DNA of 64,000 nt from Acetobacteraceae bacterium ESL0709 (lineage in GTDB: Bacteria > Pseudomonadota > Alphaproteobacteria > Acetobacterales > Acetobacteraceae). The notes under the pieces were generated by a model. That model made no database searches. It was not told the DNA's origin and saw only the letters and a program-made list of their open reading frames with translations. Numbering within the stretch: the stretch's first letter is position 1; every line of letters begins with the position of its first letter. The translations under genes were made by a program, and so were the position numbers. The stretch lies in contig JAQTIA010000003.1 of assembly GCA_029433415.1 (NCBI GenBank), positions 558,001 through 622,000 on the forward strand, read 5' to 3'. Shown piece by piece: positions 1 to 8,226 of the stretch.

Positions 1-58
1 ATTTCTGTTTTCCTCTCCAGATAAGATATCACCCTATCAAAAAAGATAAGCGACTCTG

Positions 59-661
59 TCAGTCTGCTTTTGGCAGGACAAAAATATCATCAGCGACCTG
101 GATATTCGTCCTGACATCAGAAAGGCGAATCTGCGTCACTCCCCCTTGGGCGTCATGCACAGTCCAGCCTAAAAAAGAGAAGGGCTGACGGGTAAAAAAT
201 AATGTCAGCTCTCCTTCATCAGGCGCTTCTGTCCTTACGACGCTGATCTGTATCTCGCCCGTCACCTCATGAAAGGACGTTACTGTTACATCACCAGAAA
301 ATTTGGGGTCTGGCCGTAACAAAAGCCCCAGAGGTGTACGCCGCAAAGGGAGAGTCGTGATCTGGTCAATACTGCGATCCTGAAACACTACCTTGCCATC
401 ATTGGCAACAAGCAGCAGGGGACTCGGAGCATCATAATTAAAGCGAACACGCCCCGGACGAACCAAAAACACTGTCCCTTTGCTGACTTTCCCATCAGGA
501 GCAATTTGCCTGAACTGCGCCTGGAAACTATGTGTCTCAGCGAGATTCTTTTCAATCCTGCCGATCCATTCCTGCTGGTCGTGAGACAATGTCGCTGAAA
601 AAGCGGATCCGAATATAAAGACACAACAAAGGCATAGACATAAAGAAAGGATTTTCGGCAT
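59..661 (-). CDS. lolA: Outer-membrane lipoprotein carrier protein LolA
   Basis: Periplasmic chaperone that takes lipoproteins released by the LolCDE transporter and carries them to the outer membrane. The 200-residue product starts with a signal peptide (hydrophobic, Cys-rich residues 3-18, likely cut after AFS near residue 23). It then shows the LolA pattern: SFQAQFRQ, a GxxxLxRPGRVRF-like strand, and a TPLGLLL segment typical of the half-barrel. The ATG at 661 is preferred over a GTG at 682 because it sits directly before the signal peptide. It is the last gene after rsmE and gshA, 36 bp below gshA. lolC and lolD lie at 59.2-61.2 kb and a second LolA-like gene at 49.5 kb. Family assignment is firm from the motifs. 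Confidence 0.88.
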   Translation of the reverse strand: MPKILSLCLCLCCVFIFGSAFSATLSHDQQEWIGRIEKNLAETHSFQAQFRQIAPDGKVSKGTVFLVRPGRVRFNYDAPSPLLLVANDGKVVFQDRSIDQITTLPLRRTPLGLLLRPDPKFSGDVTVTSFHEVTGEIQISVVRTEAPDEGELTLFFTRQPFSFLGWTVHDAQGGVTQIRLSDVRTNIQVADDIFVLPKAD

Positions 662-697
662 AGACAGAACACTCACGAACACAGAAACTCTACCACA

Positions 698-2080
698 CTA
701 GATAACAGCTGCTTCCTCAAAAATAGGGCGTACATCGCCGTTCCAGACGGTTCTGTACCGTTCTAGCCAATATTGAGCCTGGAGGGGAGCACCTTCTCCA
801 ATTTTCAGAAGAGGATCAAGATATCTTTCTTCGCCCAGACCCCTTGCCCGCAGCCCTTCAACCGCAAGAGACAGAATATGGCGGGTAAACGCCCTCAGCC
901 CACCAGGGAAATCGGCGTCCAGCCCCAGATGAGCAACAGTGGGACGAAGATCCTGATAAACGGTCCAAGGGTGTTTCTTAACCAGTTTTTCTGCCTCTAC
1001 GAGGACAGAAGAATCATAAAGCAATCCGACCCAGAAGGCGGACTGGGCCAGCATCATATCCGGCCTACCAGCATCAGCACCTCTCATTTCCAGAAACTGC
1101 TTCAAACGGACATCCGGAAATACTGTTGTCAGGTGATCTTCAAAATCCCCGATATGAGGCGTTAACCCTCTCAATGGCTCCTGTTCCTCTCCCTCCAGCC
1201 ATTTGCGGAAAGAGCAGCCTGCTACGTCGTGATAAACCCCAGAACGCATGACAAAATACATAGGGACGTCCAGAACCCAGTCCACATATTTCTCAAACCC
1301 GAAATCTTCGTCGAAAAAGAGAGAAGGCTGACCGCTCCTGTCATTATCTGTATCCAGCCAGACCCGCGCCCTGTTTGAAAGCCAGCCATTGGCTTGACCT
1401 TCCACAAAAGGTGAATTGGCAAAAAGGGCCGTCGCCACAGGCTGGAGCGCTAACGAAACACGCATTTTACGCGCCATATCAGCCTCACTGGAGAAATCCA
1501 GATTGACCTGCACGGTGCAGGTACGCGTCATCATATCCAGCCCTCTGGTGCCAACTCCCGGCATATAGCGGCGCATTATGGCGTAGCGACTTTTGGGCAT
1601 CCAAGGCATCTCGTCACGCGTGCATAAAGGATGGAAACCCAGTGGGGCAAAACCAATCCCCAGAAGAGCCGCCGAAATCCTGGTCTGCTCAAAATGAGCA
1701 TCCATTTCTTCTTTCGTATCATGCAGTGTCTTTAACGGTGCCCCGGAAAGCTCAAACTGGCCTGCCGGCTCAAGAGAAAGCGAACTCCCTTTATGGGGCC
1801 CCTTTCCTGTCAATCCAATAAGATTACCCTGATCCAAAATTGGCTTCCAATCAGGGCCTTCACATGATTTGAGCAACTCCTCAATACCTTCAGGCCTGTA
1901 AGGTGGTGGGCTGTAAAGGGCACGTCCCGCACGTGCAGCATCAGGAAAAGTAAAACCGAATTTTTCATGTTCAGTCCCGATTTTCCATTCACTCGCAGCT
2001 TTACAGCCTCGTGATAGCGCTTCAACCAGCTGCATCCTTGACGTAATGGGAGCCTGATTGGACTGACCAGGGTTTGACAT
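698..2080 (-). CDS. gshA: Glutamate-cysteine ligase, plant/alphaproteobacterial type
   Basis: Catalyses ATP-dependent gamma-glutamylcysteine formation, the first step of glutathione synthesis, in the cytoplasm. From the ATG at 2080 the protein has 460 residues, close to the usual size of the GCS2 (plant-like) class. GTEHEKFGF lies at residues 35-43 and is followed by an extended GCS2 domain with the FELSGAPLKTLHDT stretch. The open frame continues to 2269, but that extension overlaps rsmE, lacks family similarity by eye and has no better start. A 157 bp gap separates it from rsmE upstream; lolA follows. The glutaredoxin gene at 45 kb would use the glutathione produced. gshB is not in the window. 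Confidence 0.9.
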   Translation of the reverse strand: MSNPGQSNQAPITSRMQLVEALSRGCKAASEWKIGTEHEKFGFTFPDAARAGRALYSPPPYRPEGIEELLKSCEGPDWKPILDQGNLIGLTGKGPHKGSSLSLEPAGQFELSGAPLKTLHDTKEEMDAHFEQTRISAALLGIGFAPLGFHPLCTRDEMPWMPKSRYAIMRRYMPGVGTRGLDMMTRTCTVQVNLDFSSEADMARKMRVSLALQPVATALFANSPFVEGQANGWLSNRARVWLDTDNDRSGQPSLFFDEDFGFEKYVDWVLDVPMYFVMRSGVYHDVAGCSFRKWLEGEEQEPLRGLTPHIGDFEDHLTTVFPDVRLKQFLEMRGADAGRPDMMLAQSAFWVGLLYDSSVLVEAEKLVKKHPWTVYQDLRPTVAHLGLDADFPGGLRAFTRHILSLAVEGLRARGLGEERYLDPLLKIGEGAPLQAQYWLERYRTVWNGDVRPIFEEAAVI

Positions 2081-2237
2081 GAATGGGTAAACCTTATCTT
2101 CGGAAAATGAACTTATGGAGATACGCTGGGGATTATAACCCATTATCGTTCGATTGGCATCGGACTTTTTGGCAGAGAGAAATACAGATAAGCTGCTCGT
2201 CCCCATACTGGGCAGGGTAATTCTACCATAAATGGCT

Positions 2238-2960
2238 TTAACGAGTATTAAGGAGGGCCAGCCCAGCACAGATAGCTGTTTCTGCCCGCAAAATACGCGG
2301 CCCCAGTGAAAGCGGCCTTACAGCTTTATGATGTCTGAGGAATAACATTTCGTCAGGTGTAAAGCCTCCTTCAGGCCCTGCAATTAACCCCATTGCCTTT
2401 TCATAACGCGTGTCTTCAGTATGTTCCTGCCTTTCAAGAGCCGCAAACAGAAGAACCTGCTCTGGCCATATTGTCAGACAGTCAGAAAGAGGCTGAAGGG
2501 GGCTGATGACCGGAATATCCAGACGCTCACACTGCTCTGCAGCTTCCTGCGCAATCAGAATCAGACGCTCTTCATTAAGGCGATGATGATTGGTTCGCGC
2601 TGTAATGACAGGATGAAAACGCGTCACACCAAGCTCTGTGCCCATACGAATAACCAGCTCGGTCGCTTCCCTTTTAAGAAGCGAAAAAACAAGTTCCAAG
2701 GGCCGCGTGTCTGTTTGAGAGCGTAAAAGACGCGTAAGGGAAATAACAGCCTCAGACCTCCGTAGGGAAATCAACCGGGCTTCCCATTCGCCATCAAGAC
2801 CATTAAAGACACGCACAGTCTGTCCAGCCTTCCGCCTCATAACATTACCCAGATAATGCGCCTGTTGCGGCATAAGGGATAATTCTGCACCTTCGCCAAA
2901 AACAGCATGGTCGGGAGACAGATAGAGGCGTGGATCTGTATGATTCATGGGCAAAGACAT
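2238..2960 (-). CDS. rsmE: 16S rRNA m3U1498 methyltransferase RsmE
   Basis: SPOUT-class methyltransferase that N3-methylates U1498 of 16S rRNA in the 30S subunit, using SAM. The 240-residue length is typical. The N-terminal PUA-like part contains QAHYLGNVMRRKAGQ and RVFNGLDGEWEA. The SAM-binding trefoil knot is marked by GPEGGFTPDE (195-204) and LGPRILRAETA (219-229). The ATG at 2960 is used; a second ATG four codons later is possible. It is divergent from ubiA with 68 bp between the two starts. Assignment is secure from the knot motifs. Confidence 0.93.
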   Translation of the reverse strand: MSLPMNHTDPRLYLSPDHAVFGEGAELSLMPQQAHYLGNVMRRKAGQTVRVFNGLDGEWEARLISLRRSEAVISLTRLLRSQTDTRPLELVFSLLKREATELVIRMGTELGVTRFHPVITARTNHHRLNEERLILIAQEAAEQCERLDIPVISPLQPLSDCLTIWPEQVLLFAALERQEHTEDTRYEKAMGLIAGPEGGFTPDEMLFLRHHKAVRPLSLGPRILRAETAICAGLALLNTR

Positions 2961-3028
2961 AACGCACCTCTTATCAACACACCAGATGTCTTTTAAACTG
3001 TCGCGCCGACCATCATTGAGGAAAGACC

Positions 3029-3943
3029 ATGACCTTGAATGCCCCGCATACTGATATTCGTCTGGACGGTTTTATTTCCAGATGGTCAGAGCCGTGGCGT
3101 TCCTATGCCCTGCTAGCAAGACTGGATCGTCCAGTAGGCACATGGCTCCTTTTCCTTCCCGGCGTCTTCGGGATCTTTCTCGCACAGAATGCCGATCTTT
3201 GGACCCGTATTTTTGACGTTATTCTTTTTGCCATAGGTTCGCTTGTCATGCGTTCCGCTGGATGTGTCGTTAATGATCTGTGGGATCGGAAAATTGATGC
3301 ACAGGTTGCCCGTACCGCACATAGACCTCTTGCCAGTGGCGCCTTGAGCACCAAGCAGGGTCTGAAACTTCTGGCAATCCTGTTACTGGGTGGATTTTTC
3401 ATCCTTCTGGGCCTGCCTCCCCTATGCTGGGTAATGGCTCCCCTCGCCCTGCTCCTCGTAGCCTTCTATCCTGCCGCCAAACGTCTGACATGGTGGCCTC
3501 AGCTCGTCATGGGATTCACATTCGGTTTTGGTGCTCCCATGGGATACGCCGCCTGTGAAGGGAAAATTGATGCGGTCTGCCTGACGCTCTATGCCGGAGT
3601 CATTATATGGCAGCTTGGCTTTGACACCGTCTATGGCTTTCAGGATATGGAAGATGACGCCCGCATCGGAGTCAAGTCAGCATCCCTGAAAATCCGGCAT
3701 AAGGCACACTCCTTTATCGCAGGATGCTATGGTACTGCCCTCTTCCTTTTCTTTCTCAGCGCCTTAAGCGCAGGACTTCATCCCTGGTTTTATCTGGGTT
3801 TCATACCCGCAACCATCATTCTGATAAAACAGGTCATGACTCTCAATCCCGCGGATGCTCCCGCCTGCCTCAGAGCCTTCCGTCAGAACGTGCCTGTCGG
3901 AATACTGCTCGCTCTGGCCTTCATACTGGGACGTCTTGCCTAA
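3029..3943 (+). CDS. ubiA: 4-hydroxybenzoate octaprenyltransferase UbiA
   Basis: Integral membrane prenyltransferase that joins a polyprenyl chain to 4-hydroxybenzoate in ubiquinone synthesis. The first Asp-rich motif, NDLWDRKID, is at 82-90. The second, around DTVYGFQDMEDD, is at 199-210. Both bind the Mg-diphosphate of the prenyl donor. About eight or nine hydrophobic helices span the 304 residues. A good ribosome-binding site (GAGGAAAG) precedes the ATG. The 3' end overlaps the convergent MFS gene by 4 bp. ubiG, another step of the pathway, is at 42.3 kb. Confidence 0.92.
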   Translation: MTLNAPHTDIRLDGFISRWSEPWRSYALLARLDRPVGTWLLFLPGVFGIFLAQNADLWTRIFDVILFAIGSLVMRSAGCVVNDLWDRKIDAQVARTAHRPLASGALSTKQGLKLLAILLLGGFFILLGLPPLCWVMAPLALLLVAFYPAAKRLTWWPQLVMGFTFGFGAPMGYAACEGKIDAVCLTLYAGVIIWQLGFDTVYGFQDMEDDARIGVKSASLKIRHKAHSFIAGCYGTALFLFFLSALSAGLHPWFYLGFIPATIILIKQVMTLNPADAPACLRAFRQNVPVGILLALAFILGRLA

Positions 3944-5355
3944 TCCGCAGGAAGAATAGATCTTCCTCCCTGAAGAAAAGAACGTCCCGCACTCATTGCA
4001 GCCCCTAAAACAGCCATTAAAGTTGCTGCCCCGAGACAGATAAAAGCCGGATGGGCAAAGACCGTAAAAACGCCGGCCACAATCAGCGCCCCCGTCGTCT
4101 GCCCTCCGAGACGCGCAACGGACAGCATGCCACTGGCACCACCTTCTCGCCCCGAAGGGGCAGTAACCATGATAGCCCGATTATTGGGAGGCTGAAATAT
4201 ACCAAACCCACCACCAGCCAGAAGGGTACGCCACGCAATATCCAGATTGGACGCGTCCAGTGGCAGACTCCATAAAAGGACAAAACCAACTGCTGTTACA
4301 AACAGCCCTAGAGACGAAAGAAAAGAGGCTGAAAAGCGGTCCGTAAAATGCCCTATCACATAAGACATGGAAGCTGTTCCTACAGCCCATGGGGCAATCA
4401 GGAGCCCGATTGTGGCCGGATTCTTATGGAAAGCCTCACTCAGGGTAAAGGGCATGGCCACAATATAAAGATTGGAAGCAATAAAACCGCAATAGCTGAC
4501 TGCGCATGCCACAAAAAAGGGACGTCTCTTCAGGAGGTCAAGTGGCACGATAGGTTCCTGCCGGCCTTTCTGCCAGCGTATCAGACAGTACCAGCTCATG
4601 ATGCTAAAAAACGTAAGAGACAGACCTATCCCGAACTCACGATGCATCAGCCCGTCAATTCCTATCCCTAATGTTGCAAAAGAGAGGACCGTCAATAATG
4701 AACCTGTATAATCTATTTTGACGTTGCTATGGGGTGTTTCGGGCAACTCCATCCAGCAAAGGAATAGAGCTACAGCACCCAGAGGCAAATTAACCCAGAA
4801 TATCCAGTTCCATGATGCGAGACTGAGAATAAATGAACCGATTGTCGGTCCCAGACTCACGCCCAACCCGACAAAAAAGCCGTTAAGAGCGATTCCCTTA
4901 CCCAAAATCCTGTGAGGATAGATAAAGCGTATCAGAGCGATATTGACGCTCATGATACACGAACCGCCTACTCCCTGAAGGGCACGGGCAAGGGCCAGTT
5001 CCAGCATATTCTGCGAAAGCGCGCAAAAAACAGATGCAACCATAAAAAGGGCTATACCCAACTGGTACATGCGCCCAAAACCAATACGTGTACCTATTGA
5101 GGCCAGAGGTAACACAAAAGAAAGACTGGCCAGCTGATAGGCATTAACAACCCATATTGCCCTCGAAGCGTCTGAATGAAGATCAGTGGCAATCGTCGGC
5201 AACGCTACATTGGCAATGGCATAATCAAGGACAGAAAGCAAAAGTGCCAGCAGTACGGCCGCCATAGCCTTGAAACGCCTGGCACCATATAGTCCGGCAT
5301 ACCTCCGGGGATCGTATTCCTTACCCTGATTACGATCAGCCTCTTCTGCCTGCAT
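3940..5355 (-). CDS. MFS transporter, DHA2 (EmrB/QacA-like) family
   Basis: Proton-coupled carrier of the 14-helix DHA2 drug/metabolite family. The 471 residues carry a D1-type motif LDYAIANVALP (43-53) at the end of helix 1, a motif-A-like SIGTRIGFGRMYQLG loop, ALARALQGVGGS in helix 4 and repeated hydrophobic spans. It begins 7 bp after the sugar-porter gene ends, so the two are probably co-transcribed. No linked regulator or HlyD-type partner is seen, so an EmrAB-like tripartite pump is not supported here. Substrate cannot be told from sequence; acids, solvents, dyes or antibiotics are all possible. Confidence 0.82.
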   Translation of the reverse strand: MQAEEADRNQGKEYDPRRYAGLYGARRFKAMAAVLLALLLSVLDYAIANVALPTIATDLHSDASRAIWVVNAYQLASLSFVLPLASIGTRIGFGRMYQLGIALFMVASVFCALSQNMLELALARALQGVGGSCIMSVNIALIRFIYPHRILGKGIALNGFFVGLGVSLGPTIGSFILSLASWNWIFWVNLPLGAVALFLCWMELPETPHSNVKIDYTGSLLTVLSFATLGIGIDGLMHREFGIGLSLTFFSIMSWYCLIRWQKGRQEPIVPLDLLKRRPFFVACAVSYCGFIASNLYIVAMPFTLSEAFHKNPATIGLLIAPWAVGTASMSYVIGHFTDRFSASFLSSLGLFVTAVGFVLLWSLPLDASNLDIAWRTLLAGGGFGIFQPPNNRAIMVTAPSGREGGASGMLSVARLGGQTTGALIVAGVFTVFAHPAFICLGAATLMAVLGAAMSAGRSFLQGGRSILPAD

Positions 5356-5362
5356 GAGGGTT

Positions 5363-6769
5363 CTAATCTCCTAAATGACGCAAGGCTTTCCCCGCATATA
5401 AATTGGCCTCAATTCTCTCCAGCGTGATCCCCTTTGTTTCTGGCACAAAGAAAATCGTAAATAAAATGAAAAGACCATTACAGAAAGCAAAGATCACAAA
5501 CGTCAGACTTCCGCCCACCATGCCCATAACCACGGGGAAAATTGCCGAAATCACCATATTCGCAGCCCAGTTCATCAAGGTAGAACAGCCAATGCCAAAA
5601 TCACGACCACTGGTGGGCTGCACTTCGGAACAGAGCGTCCAGACGAGCGGCCCCGCCCCAATGGCAAATCCGGCCACAAAAATTAGGATCAGTCCACACA
5701 GAACCATCTCCAACACCAGACTGTCTGTTCCACTCCCCAGAATGGCTGCAGCACCCAGCAATGAAATGACCATCAGGACGCAGCTTGCTATCAGGAGCGG
5801 CTTACGACCCCAACGATCCGAATAAATAATGGCCACAGCTGTAGAAAGCATATTTACCAGACCAACAAGCGTCGTTGCCCAGATCGCCGCATGCGTCCCG
5901 AAATGAGCAGCCTGAAACACTCTGGGAGCATAATAAAGCAGCGCATTAATCCCGGTTAATTGCTGCATGACCTGCAACATCAGGCCCAGCATGACAGAAC
6001 GGCGAAAATTTTTATTTTCGCGAAACAGAGCAAAACCAAGCTCGTGATTCTTTTCAAGCCTCGACTGAATCTCGCGCAACTCATCATCTGCCAGCTCCTT
6101 GTCGGAGCGCAGCAGGTGCAGAACCTTGCGCGCCCTCTCACTCTGACCTTTCAGAACAAGCCAGCGGGGACTTTGGGGCAGAACACGCACGGCAATCAAA
6201 AATAAAATCGCAGGGACAACCATAATCCCCAGCATCCAGCGCCAATGGCCACCTCCTGAAAGAAGACCATCAAAAACAAAAGCAGCAAAAATTCCCACCG
6301 TAACCATGAGCTGGTAAAAAGCGATCATGGCACCGCGCGCCGATTCAATGGTAATTTCCGATATATAAAGTGGTGCAGCAAATGCCGCGATACCAACGGC
6401 AAAACCCAGGAAAATCCGACCAATAAAAATCACAAAGACCGTAGGTGCCAGAGCACAAAGTAACGTGCCGACAACAAACAAAATGGCCGCCAGGAACATA
6501 GCTCCTGTGCGACCAAATCTGAGAGAAACCTTACCCGCAATGGCAGAACCGACAACAGCCCCGCCCATCATGGTGCCAACGATCCAGCCCTGCACCGCAT
6601 CACTTGCATGAAAATCTGCAGCTATAAAGGGAAGAGCGCCTGAAATGACGCCCGTATCAAGACCAAACATCAAGCCGGCCATGCTGGCTATCAGTGCAAG
6701 AGCGATACCTCGTCCTTTTCCGCTTTGGGGTGTCTCATCCTGATGGAGAGACGTTTTCACGCCGATCAT
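5363..6769 (-). CDS. Sugar porter family MFS transporter (GalP/XylE-like)
   Basis: Twelve-helix sugar/H+ symporter of the inner membrane. Sugar-porter signatures are visible: DTGVISGALPFI (38-49), RIFLGFAVGIAAFAAPLYISE in helices 4-5, PQSPRWL after helix 6, QQLTGINALLYYAP in helix 7, DRWGRKPLL between helices 8 and 9, and PETKG near the C-terminus. The ATG at 6769 is chosen over a TTG at 6784 because GGGAGA lies just upstream. The product is 468 residues. The specific sugar (glucose, galactose, arabinose or xylose) cannot be assigned. A DHA2-type carrier follows after 7 bp. Confidence 0.87.
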   Translation of the reverse strand: MIGVKTSLHQDETPQSGKGRGIALALIASMAGLMFGLDTGVISGALPFIAADFHASDAVQGWIVGTMMGGAVVGSAIAGKVSLRFGRTGAMFLAAILFVVGTLLCALAPTVFVIFIGRIFLGFAVGIAAFAAPLYISEITIESARGAMIAFYQLMVTVGIFAAFVFDGLLSGGGHWRWMLGIMVVPAILFLIAVRVLPQSPRWLVLKGQSERARKVLHLLRSDKELADDELREIQSRLEKNHELGFALFRENKNFRRSVMLGLMLQVMQQLTGINALLYYAPRVFQAAHFGTHAAIWATTLVGLVNMLSTAVAIIYSDRWGRKPLLIASCVLMVISLLGAAAILGSGTDSLVLEMVLCGLILIFVAGFAIGAGPLVWTLCSEVQPTSGRDFGIGCSTLMNWAANMVISAIFPVVMGMVGGSLTFVIFAFCNGLFILFTIFFVPETKGITLERIEANLYAGKALRHLGD

Positions 6770-6858
6770 ATTCTTGTCTCCCAAAGCAAATGATATTACA
6801 ACTGCCTGTATCTTTACCCGACCTCACTCACCATCCCTGCTACTCCTTCTAACAGAAG

Positions 6859-8226
6859 CTATTTCTTGTCCTGGGTCGTATAAGGATTACGCGTTCCTCT
6901 CAGCTGCATTCTGATGGGCACACCCGGAAGATGAAAAACCTCACGAATCCCATTAATCAGATAGCGCTTATACCCCTCGGGCAACTGTTCGACTCTCGTA
7001 CCAAAAATAACGAAAGTCGGGGGACGTGATTTAACCTGGGTGATATAACGCAGTTTCAGGCGCTTCCCATCAACCAGCGGAGGTTGATGCCGTTCCAGCG
7101 CCTCCTCAAACCAGCGATTCAGATCACTTGTGCCAACGCGTGCATTCCACACTTCACTGGCCTGCCTCACTGCAGGAAGCAGGCGCGAAAGTCCTTCTCC
7201 CGTCAGTGCAGAGAAAGGCACAACCGTAATGCCCCGCATTTGAGCCAAAGAAGACTCGATGCGATCCATAATGAACTCACGAGTCTTCTTGCGATCTTCT
7301 ACTGCGTCCCACTTGTTCAGCGCCAGCACGCAGGCACGTCCTTCGCGTTCAATTAACCGCGCGATCTGAAGATCCTGCTCATCCACTCCTCTGGTGGCAT
7401 CAAGCACAAGCACCACAACCTCGGCCATTTTCAAAGCTTCAATAGAGGCTGAAACAGACATGCGTTCAAGGCCCTGGTCAACGCGGGCTCTTTTCCTCAT
7501 CCCGGCCGTATCAACAACCTCGATCCTGCCATGTCCATCCTCAATGAAGGCACTGACCGCATCACGCGTAAGACCTGCTTCCGGCCCTGTAATCATACGC
7601 TCTTCACCGAGAAGGCTGTTAAGCAGGGTCGATTTCCCGGCATTGGGACGTCCCACAATAGCCATGCGCAAAGGACGTTCCTCTTCCCCTGCTTCTTCCT
7701 CTTCTGGCGGTAGCCGATCCACAATCTCGCTCATGAGATCAGCAATACCCTCGCCGTGCTCGGCAGACAGTGCCAAAGGCGTTCCCAACCCCAGAGAATA
7801 GGCCTCCAAAGCCGCTTCTGTTCCCGCACGGCCTTCTGCCTTGTTGGCGACCAGCAATACAGGACGATTCTGCTTGCGCAACCAGCTGGCAAAATGCGCA
7901 TCAGCCGGTGTAATGCCGGCCCGCGCATCAATACAGAAAACAACCAGATCAGCCTGTGAGACACCCTGCTCCGAAGAAGAGCGCATCCGGCCAAATAAAG
8001 TCTCAGGAGCTGCTTCCTCGAGCCCAGCCGTATCAATCAGGCAGACCGTACGTCCCCGTAAAAGGGCCTCACCCTCTTTGCGGTCACGTGTGACACCAGG
8101 CTCATCAGATACGATGGCCTGACGACGGCCAACGAGTCGATTGAACAGGGTGGATTTACCAACATTGGGACGCCCCGCAATAACCACAACCGGACGTTTT
8201 GCCGTCCGTCTCATTCCATCAGCCAT
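6859..8226 (-). CDS. der: Ribosome-assembly GTPase Der (EngA)
   Basis: Double-GTPase needed for 50S ribosomal subunit maturation. Two full G domains are visible: GRPNVGKST with DTAGLEE in the first, GRPNAGKST, DTAGMRKRARV and NKWD in the second. A C-terminal KH-like domain ends with the basic RNPYTTQDKK. The product is about 455 residues, normal for the family. Three in-frame ATGs (8244, 8226, 8214) are possible; 8226 is taken as a compromise, with a small overlap onto the bamB stop. The upstream order yfgM-like, bamB, der matches the order known in E. coli. Confidence 0.93.
   Translation of the reverse strand: MADGMRRTAKRPVVVIAGRPNVGKSTLFNRLVGRRQAIVSDEPGVTRDRKEGEALLRGRTVCLIDTAGLEEAAPETLFGRMRSSSEQGVSQADLVVFCIDARAGITPADAHFASWLRKQNRPVLLVANKAEGRAGTEAALEAYSLGLGTPLALSAEHGEGIADLMSEIVDRLPPEEEEAGEEERPLRMAIVGRPNAGKSTLLNSLLGEERMITGPEAGLTRDAVSAFIEDGHGRIEVVDTAGMRKRARVDQGLERMSVSASIEALKMAEVVVLVLDATRGVDEQDLQIARLIEREGRACVLALNKWDAVEDRKKTREFIMDRIESSLAQMRGITVVPFSALTGEGLSRLLPAVRQASEVWNARVGTSDLNRWFEEALERHQPPLVDGKRLKLRYITQVKSRPPTFVIFGTRVEQLPEGYKRYLINGIREVFHLPGVPIRMQLRGTRNPYTTQDKK

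Noticed and set aside
773-1165. 130-codon plus-strand ORF inside gshA
   Set aside because: Antisense shadow of a well-supported gene; composition not protein-like and no ribosome-binding site or family motif.
3940-6769. Two adjacent MFS genes as a drug resistance or mobile island
   Set aside because: No mobile element, regulator or composition change is visible around them; ordinary carriers with unknown substrates.
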